This document shows positions 16,207 through 20,802 of a stretch of DNA of 20,802 nucleotides, piece after piece. The DNA comes from an uncultured Oscillospiraceae bacterium. GTDB taxonomy: Bacteria > Bacillota > Clostridia > Oscillospirales > Oscillospiraceae. Within the stretch, counting starts at the first letter, position 1. Every line of letters begins with the position of its first letter. The notes beneath the pieces were generated by a model, which saw nothing but the letters and a program-made list of their open reading frames with translations, was not told the DNA's origin and ran no database searches. A program made the position numbers and the translations under genes. Where the stretch lies: NCBI GenBank assembly GCA_934646175.1, contig CAKUEI010000023.1:1-20802 (forward strand), written 5' to 3'.

Positions 16207-16929
16207 TTACTGCTCCTCCTTTACGATTGTTCCGATTTTTTCGCCCATGACCACCCGATAGATATTCTCCGGGTCTTTCAGCGCAAACAGCAGCACGGGG
16301 ATCTTATTATCCATGGACAGGGATGTGGCCGTAGAGTCCATCACCTGCAGATGCTGGGCCAGAATATCGTCATAGCTGATGGAGTCGTACTTGACGGCGC
16401 TGGGGTCCACGTTGGGGTCCGCGGAATAGACGCCGTCAATGTTCTTGGCAAGCAGGATCACGTCCGCGTCCACCTCGGCAGCGCGCAGGACGGCTGCCGT
16501 GTCGGTGGAGAAGAACGGGTTGCCCGTGCCGCAGCCGAAGATCACCACGCGGCCCTTATCCAGATGGCGGATGGCCCGGGAACGGATGTACGGCTCTGCA
16601 ATGGCGCGCATTTCAATGGCCGTTTGAACGCGGACGTCTACGCCCCGCTGTTCCAGCATATCGGCCAGTGCCAGCGCATTCAGCGTGGTGGCCAGCATAC
16701 CCATATGATCGGCGCGGGTGCGCTCCATCTTTCCGGCGCCGTCCTTCACGCCGCGCCAGAAATTGCCGCCGCCTACTACGATGCCGATCTGCACACCGGC
16801 CTCGGTGCATTTTTTGATCACATCGCAAACCTTTCCGATCACCTGAAAATCAAGGCCACGCGACGCATCGCCGGCCAGGGCCTCGCCGCTGATCTTCAGC
16901 AGCACACGTTTATAATGGGGCTCTGCCAT
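16207..16929 (-). CDS. pyrH: UMP kinase
   Basis: The 240-residue hexameric amino-acid-kinase-fold enzyme phosphorylates UMP to UDP in pyrimidine nucleotide synthesis. Visible motifs are RVLLKISGEALAG near the N-terminus (ATP phosphate binding), VVGGGNFWRG (UMP phosphate), DHMGMLATTLNALALAD and STDTAAVLRAAEVDADVILL with KNIDGVYSADP. The ATG at 16929 is preferred because GAGGAG lies 10 bases upstream and the length then matches the family; an upstream in-frame start would add 13 unconserved residues (an untypical N-terminus). It opens the tight run pyrH-frr-uppS-cdsA-dxr-rseP-ispG-polC. The 110-base AT-rich gap upstream (16930-17039) must hold the promoter if there is one; I see TATATT/TAAAAT-like -10 candidates but no convincing -35. 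Confidence 0.97.
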   Translation of the reverse strand: MAEPHYKRVLLKISGEALAGDASRGLDFQVIGKVCDVIKKCTEAGVQIGIVVGGGNFWRGVKDGAGKMERTRADHMGMLATTLNALALADMLEQRGVDVRVQTAIEMRAIAEPYIRSRAIRHLDKGRVVIFGCGTGNPFFSTDTAAVLRAAEVDADVILLAKNIDGVYSADPNVDPSAVKYDSISYDDILAQHLQVMDSTATSLSMDNKIPVLLFALKDPENIYRVVMGEKIGTIVKEEQ

Positions 16930-17039
16930 GGTAAAACAACTCCTCTTATTCAGGAAATATAAAAACACATTCTGCTCTCTATTTTAATATAATTCTCCCC
17001 TTTTGCATAGGGGGTAATCAAAAAGTTCACAGATTTCTT

Positions 17040-18854
17040 TCATCTTCCGATGGGGGCAAAAAAGGCCGCTTTCCGGTTTCTGCTGTCAAACAGATTGTTA
17101 TACACTGCCATACGGTAACGGGACAGGAACTGCTTTGCCCCTTCGGTCAGCTGCGCTTCGTCTGCCGTGCTCTTCCCGGCAGCGTCGATGTACCCTACGC
17201 TGTTCACCACCGGCAGCGCCTCCATCCCCTGCAGCAGGAATCGCTGATAATCAGTCAGGGGGATCCCGGCTTCCTTGGCCGTAAGGGCTGCCAGATAGTT
17301 CAGGGAAATATTCTCCCCCTCCCCGTTGTGGCCGGTGTCATAATTGGTCCAGATGAGATAGGGCACCATCTGCCGCTGCTGCAGCACCGAGGCGTCCACC
17401 TCGTCCGCGCTGCCCCCCAGCACCTCGCGGTAAAAGGCACTTGCCACCTGGGGCTGATGGTCGCCGAAGAGAACGATCATGGTCGGCTCTTCGCAATTCT
17501 CAAAATACTCCAGCAGATACTGAAGAGCCGAATCGCTCTCCCGCACCAGGGAAAGGTACTGATCCACGGTGTCGTACTTCCCTTCCATCTCCCCGGTAAG
17601 CCACACGGTCTTTTCCAGACCTGTCCAGGGCCGGTCATAACCGCTGTGGTTCTGCATGGTCACGTTCAGGAGGAACAGCGGTTCGCCCTTCTCCTTCTCC
17701 TCCACCATGCGGATCACGTTTTCATAGTTGCTCCGGTCACTGACGTAGCCCCGGATCAGATCGGTATCCTGAAAATCATCCACGAAGTAGGACTCGTCAA
17801 AGCCGAAATCCCGATAGACCGCCACCCGGTTCCAGCCGGAGCGGTAATAGGGGTGCATGGCCACCGCGCGGTACCCCAGTGCCTTCATCTGCCCGACCAG
17901 TGAGTCGGCGCCTTCTTTCACATACAGGTGATAAGGTACGGTGCCGGCGGGCAGAAAGGCCGTGGTGTTGCCCGTGAGGAATTCATACTCGGAGTTGGCC
18001 GTTGTCCCGCCAAAAACGGAGGAATAGGCATACCCTTTTATGGTATTCTTGGTCAGAGAATGGTAGAAGGGCATGGTGTCCTCGTTGGTGGTGACTCCGT
18101 CCAGCACGGAAAAGTCGGACAAAGACTCGTTCATCACCACGATCAGGTTGGTGGGGCGGATCACGTCCTCTTCCCCGTCGTCCTCCGGAAGCTCATCTGC
18201 AATTTGGTCCAGCACATCCGCGGCGTAGCCCTCCGGCTTCTCCATCCGACTATACCGCAGGCAGACGGAGAAATTGAGAAAAAAGCCATTGCCCCGGGTG
18301 GTCCACATGGAGGGGCTGATGCCGATCTCCGAAAGAAAGCCCGTGCAAAAAAACACAAAGAGGTAGACTGCCGCAGCCGCAGCCAGCGGCAGCAACACCT
18401 GAAGCCTTGGCTTTTTGCGGCCGTGCTCGTGGGGCAGCACTGCCAGCACCACCAGACATGCAGCCCAGACGATGGTCGCCGCGATTTGGGTACTGTTCAT
18501 GGCGTAGCTGTAGTCCCCGGCCACGTTCAGCGCGGTTCCCAGGGTGAGAAAGTCCGCCGGGAAGATCGTTCTGCCGCGGAAGGAGATCACATACCGGTTT
18601 GCCATGCCGAGGATCCAGAACACGGTCAGAGCCGCCCCGGCGCTCAGCTTTCTGCGGCCGATCAGCAGGTAAAGGCCCCCGGTGATCAGGTAATACCAGA
18701 CCAGATTCAGGATCACCTGCAAAAGGGTGAGGTCCCGGATCGGATCGTTATAGTTCAGCACCTCCACCATGTAAAAGCCGATCAGCGGCGCCAGAAGCAG
18801 GGCAAGCCAGCCCACAATGGGGCGTCCCTCTCTCCTCTTCTCTGACTTTGCCAA
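17040..18854 (-). CDS. LtaS-like membrane sulfatase-fold transferase (phosphoglycerol transferase family)
   Basis: The 604-residue protein has a short basic N-terminus, about five transmembrane helices (roughly 13-33, 44-66, 72-91, 122-141, 150-171) and an extracellular sulfatase-fold domain from about 230. Active-site elements in order: NLIVVMNESLSDF (metal ligand E243), VFGGTTANSEYEFLTGNT (nucleophile threonine at 284 or 285), MQNHSGY (H403) and LFGDHQP (D465, H466). This matches LTA synthase/phosphoglycerol transferase proteins, which transfer glycerol phosphate from phosphatidylglycerol to an acceptor outside the membrane. Whether the product is lipoteichoic acid or another glycerophosphate-modified glycan cannot be told. 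The start is a TTG with AAAGGAG nine bases upstream. The gene lies directly behind the rpsB-tsf terminator, with no room for its own promoter, and separates tsf from pyrH, which are usually adjacent. Confidence 0.9.
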   Translation of the reverse strand: MAKSEKRREGRPIVGWLALLLAPLIGFYMVEVLNYNDPIRDLTLLQVILNLVWYYLITGGLYLLIGRRKLSAGAALTVFWILGMANRYVISFRGRTIFPADFLTLGTALNVAGDYSYAMNSTQIAATIVWAACLVVLAVLPHEHGRKKPRLQVLLPLAAAAAVYLFVFFCTGFLSEIGISPSMWTTRGNGFFLNFSVCLRYSRMEKPEGYAADVLDQIADELPEDDGEEDVIRPTNLIVVMNESLSDFSVLDGVTTNEDTMPFYHSLTKNTIKGYAYSSVFGGTTANSEYEFLTGNTTAFLPAGTVPYHLYVKEGADSLVGQMKALGYRAVAMHPYYRSGWNRVAVYRDFGFDESYFVDDFQDTDLIRGYVSDRSNYENVIRMVEEKEKGEPLFLLNVTMQNHSGYDRPWTGLEKTVWLTGEMEGKYDTVDQYLSLVRESDSALQYLLEYFENCEEPTMIVLFGDHQPQVASAFYREVLGGSADEVDASVLQQRQMVPYLIWTNYDTGHNGEGENISLNYLAALTAKEAGIPLTDYQRFLLQGMEALPVVNSVGYIDAAGKSTADEAQLTEGAKQFLSRYRMAVYNNLFDSRNRKAAFFAPIGR

Positions 18855-18876
18855 TGATTTCCGCTCCTTTCAGGCT

Positions 18877-18921
18877 GTTAAAAATCGAGGAACGGTCCTG
18901 AGATGAACCGTCCCTCGATTT
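18877..18921 (-). terminator. Intrinsic terminator of the rpsB-tsf operon
   Basis: On the minus strand AAATCGAGGGACGGT pairs with ACCGTTCCTCGATTT (about 15 bp, one mismatch) around a loop of about 10 bases, followed by TTTTTAAC (18877-18884). The ribosome binding site of the LtaS-like gene follows after about six bases. Confidence 0.88.
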
Positions 18922-18939
18922 GATTCCGATCAAAAAACC

Positions 18940-19866
18940 TTACTTGATCATGCTGGCGACTTCAGCGGCGAAGTCGTCCTCTTTCTTCTCAATGCCCTCG
19001 CCAGTGGCAAAGCGGGTGAACGCCTTGACGGTGATGGTTCCGCCCAGCTGCTTTGCAACGGCTTCCACGTGCTTCTCGACGGAGACCTTGTTCTCCTTCA
19101 CGAAGGCCTGCTGCAGCAGGCAGTTCTCCTCGTAGTACTTGCCGATGCGGCCCAGAACCATCTTCTCGATGATGTTCTCAGGCTTGTTGGCGTTCTTGGG
19201 ATCCTCCTTGGCCTGGATCATCAGGATATCCTTCTCCTTGTCCAGGGTGCTCTGATCCACGTCGGACTTGTCGAGGTAAGCGGGGTTCATGGCGGCGATC
19301 TGCATGGCCACGTCCTTACCCAGCTCCACCACAGCGGCGTTGCCCTTCAGGTCGTCGCTGACTTCCATATTCACCAGAACGCCGATCTTACCGCCCATGT
19401 GGATGTAGGGGACATTCACGCCGTCGGCATAGCGCACGAAGCGGCGGACATGAATGTTCTCGCCGATGGACAGGACCTTATCGTTCTGGACCTCCTGCAC
19501 GGTGCGGTCAGTGCCGGGATACGTGAGGGCCATCAGAGTCTCCACATCGGTAGGGTCCTGCTCGGCGATCACGCCGGCAACGTCCTTCACATAGTTCTGG
19601 AACACTTCGTTCTTGGCCACGAAGTCAGTCTGAGCGTTGACTTCCACCACGACGCCCACACCGTTCTCATTCACGATCGCATAGGAAGCGCCCTCGGCAG
19701 CCACCTTGCTCGCCTTCTTGGCGGCAGCAGCCAGGCCCTTTTCACGCAGGAATTCAATGGCCTTGTCCATATCGCCGTCAGTCTCGGTCAGCGCCTTTTT
19801 GCAGTCCATCATACCAACGCCAGTCATTTCGCGCAGCTTCTGCACGTCTTTTGCAGTAAATGCCAT
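18940..19866 (-). CDS. tsf: Elongation factor Ts
   Basis: The 308-residue cytosolic protein is the guanine nucleotide exchange factor for EF-Tu. The N-terminal UBA-like domain (about 1-45) shows KLREMTGVGMMDCKKALTE, the most conserved stretch of the family. The EF-Tu contact motif TDFVAKNEVF is present near residue 80. Two further core subdomains (IHMGGKIGVLV, DVAMQIAAMNP) follow in order, and a C-terminal helix with VGRIGKYYEENCLL-like sequence (here MVLGRIGKYYEENCLL) completes it. AGGAGG about eight bases before the ATG supports the start. It is the second gene of the rpsB-tsf unit. Confidence 0.98.
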   Translation of the reverse strand: MAFTAKDVQKLREMTGVGMMDCKKALTETDGDMDKAIEFLREKGLAAAAKKASKVAAEGASYAIVNENGVGVVVEVNAQTDFVAKNEVFQNYVKDVAGVIAEQDPTDVETLMALTYPGTDRTVQEVQNDKVLSIGENIHVRRFVRYADGVNVPYIHMGGKIGVLVNMEVSDDLKGNAAVVELGKDVAMQIAAMNPAYLDKSDVDQSTLDKEKDILMIQAKEDPKNANKPENIIEKMVLGRIGKYYEENCLLQQAFVKENKVSVEKHVEAVAKQLGGTITVKAFTRFATGEGIEKKEDDFAAEVASMIK

Positions 19867-19895
19867 GATTCATTTCCTCCTGTCATATTCAGAGA

Positions 19896-19925
19896 GAGGC
19901 GCCCGCCCCCGCGGGTGGACGCCTC
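19896..19925 (-). other. GC-rich hairpin between rpsB and tsf
   Basis: GAGGCG(T)CC ... GG(G)CGCCTC forms a stable stem (ends 19896-19901 and 19920-19925) with a second inner pairing of CCGC and GCGG. No U-tract follows in the direction of transcription, so it is not a classical terminator. It could be a partial attenuator, a processing site or a stability element for the rpsB mRNA. Confidence 0.5.
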
Positions 19926-19941
19926 ATCCGTTTTTTATTGA

Positions 19942-20673
19942 TTACTCAGCCTTCGCGGTCTCTTCAGCGGCCTCAGCGGGGGCAGCGTCCAGACCCTGAC
20001 GGCCTTCCTGAATGGCGTTGGCCATCACGGAAGAGATCAGCTTGATGGCGCGGATGGCGTCATCGTTGCCGGGGATCACATAATCGATCTCATCGGGATC
20101 GCAGTTGGTGTCGACAATGGCCACAATGGGGATGTTCAGCTTGCGGGCCTCGTTGATGGCGTTGCGCTCCTTGCGGGGGTCAACGACGAACAGGGCACCG
20201 GGGAGCTTCTTCATCTCGACCACGCCGCCCAGATACTTCTCGAGCTTTGCGATCTCGCCCAGGTGCTTCATGACTTCCTTCTTGGGCAGCATATCGAAGG
20301 TGCCGTCTTCCTGCATCTTCTTCAGCTGGTTCAGACGGTCGATGCGGCCGCGCATGGTCTTGAAGTTGGTCAGCATGCCGCCCAGCCAACGGGCGTTCAC
20401 ATAGTACATGCCGACGCGCTCGGCCTCTTCCTTAATAGCTTCCTGAGCCTGCTTCTTGGTGCCGACAAACAGGATGGTGCCGCCGTTTGCGCCCAGATCA
20501 CGCACAAAGTTATAAGCCTCTTCCAGCTTCTTCACGGTCTTCTGCAGGTCAATGATGTAGATACCATTGCGCTCGGTGAAGATGTAAGCTGCCATTTTGG
20601 GGTTCCAGCGGCGGGTCTGGTGACCAAAGTGCACACCTGCCTCCAGAAGCTGTTTCATAGATACGACTGCCAT
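19942..20673 (-). CDS. rpsB: 30S ribosomal protein S2
   Basis: The 243-residue protein binds the small subunit late in assembly, near the mRNA exit. The chain begins AVVSMKQLLEAGVHFGHQTR, a hallmark of S2, and continues with RWNPKMAAYIF, GIYIIDLQKT, NGGTILFVGTKKQAQEAI, YYVNARWLGGMLTNF, PGALFVVDPRKERNAI and PIVAIVDTNCDPDEIDYVIPGNDDAIRAI, all conserved. A short Ala/Glu-rich tail ends it. The ATG at 20673 is chosen since AAAGGAGG lies 10 bases upstream and the known N-terminus starts there; an upstream in-frame start would add 15 unrelated residues from the leader. First gene of the rpsB-tsf operon. Confidence 0.98.
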   Translation of the reverse strand: MAVVSMKQLLEAGVHFGHQTRRWNPKMAAYIFTERNGIYIIDLQKTVKKLEEAYNFVRDLGANGGTILFVGTKKQAQEAIKEEAERVGMYYVNARWLGGMLTNFKTMRGRIDRLNQLKKMQEDGTFDMLPKKEVMKHLGEIAKLEKYLGGVVEMKKLPGALFVVDPRKERNAINEARKLNIPIVAIVDTNCDPDEIDYVIPGNDDAIRAIKLISSVMANAIQEGRQGLDAAPAEAAEETAKAE

Positions 20674-20719
20674 GATTTTGTTTCCTCCTTTAATTGTTAT
20701 TACCTCTGGGAATCTCATC

Positions 20720-20768
20720 CAGGCCGCTCCGCTTTTCTGGAATTTCCCGGGAAAGCACCGGAGCCCTG
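20720..20768 (-). promoter_or_regulatory. Structured 5' leader of rpsB (candidate autoregulatory element)
   Basis: In the transcript, CAGGGCTCCG (20759-20768) can pair with CGGAGC-GG-CCTG (20720-20731), a 10-bp helix with a two-base bulge. It encloses a 27-base loop that contains the palindrome TTTCCCGGGAAA. S2 autoregulates its own mRNA leader in other bacteria, but I do not recognise this fold as a named leader family. The pairing is seen; the function is inferred. Confidence 0.45.
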
Positions 20769-20795
20769 TCCATATCCCATGCGTAATGCTCTGGT

Positions 20796-20801
20796 ATTAT
20801 A
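20796..20801 (-). promoter_or_regulatory. -10 element of the rpsB-tsf promoter (partial)
   Basis: The minus strand reads GTATAATACC at the window edge, a perfect TATAAT. The matching -35 lies outside the window. Initiation near 20789 would give a leader of about 115 bases before the rpsB ATG. Confidence 0.6.
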
Positions 20802-20802
20802 C

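Noticed and set aside
16985..17025. CCCC/GGGG inverted repeat after the LtaS-like gene as a terminator
   Set aside because: The stem has only four base pairs with a nine-base loop and no U-tract; not enough for a terminator call.
20741..20752. Perfect palindrome TTTCCCGGGAAA as a repressor operator
   Set aside because: It lies well downstream of the -10 within the leader loop and is short; it is better described as part of the leader fold, and no regulator is indicated.
1..20802. CRISPR arrays, insertion sequences, prophage or integration sites next to tRNA-Ser
   Set aside because: No direct repeats with spacers, no transposase or integrase frames, and no duplicated tRNA 3' end were found; the region looks like stable core chromosome.

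Overview
The window is a chromosomal, core-genome segment of a Gram-positive, spore-forming type of bacterium. A PolC-type replicative polymerase, strong AGGAGG ribosome binding sites, clear TTGACA/TATAAT promoters and the gene order rpsB-tsf-pyrH-frr-uppS-cdsA-dxr-rseP-ispG-polC all point to Bacillota/Clostridia. The fairly high GC content (my visual impression is well above 50 %) and many GTG/TTG starts suggest Oscillospiraceae-like gut clostridia; the genus is an inference I cannot confirm without a search. I see no insertion sequence, phage, CRISPR array or other mobile element.

Left part (1-5800). A truncated, exported stalk-domain protein (minus strand) leaves the window at base 1. Its promoter carries three TGTAAC half-sites in a WalR/PhoP-like arrangement. 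Divergent to it lie tRNA-Ser(GGA), with an extended -10 promoter and a strong terminator, and then rsmA (16S rRNA dimethyltransferase). A GTP-dependent PEP carboxykinase gene with its own promoter and terminator follows. Next is a two-gene cell-wall unit without signal peptides: an Amidase_3-like protein with an SH3 domain, and a 2xLysM-GH18 hydrolase of the YaaH/SleL type. This pair would suit spore peptidoglycan turnover. A bidirectional terminator closes it.

Right part (5800-20802). Everything here is on the minus strand, so transcription runs from right to left. The rpsB-tsf ribosomal/elongation-factor operon has a structured leader and a terminator. It is followed by an LtaS-like membrane sulfatase-fold transferase that separates tsf from pyrH. 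The long housekeeping run pyrH-frr-uppS-cdsA-dxr-rseP-ispG-polC is almost gapless (junctions of -1 to about 30 bases). It joins UMP phosphorylation, ribosome recycling, isoprenoid (MEP pathway) and undecaprenyl carrier synthesis, phospholipid CDP-DAG synthesis, intramembrane proteolysis and DNA replication. A TVP38/TMEM64 membrane protein gene with a textbook promoter ends the series.

No previously undescribed system is evident. The points most worth a second look are the repeat operator at 559-584, the amidase variant that lacks the usual first zinc histidine, the LtaS-like insertion in the rpsB-pyrH cluster, the rpsB leader fold, and three genes whose ribosome binding sites sit directly behind strong terminators with no room for a promoter.
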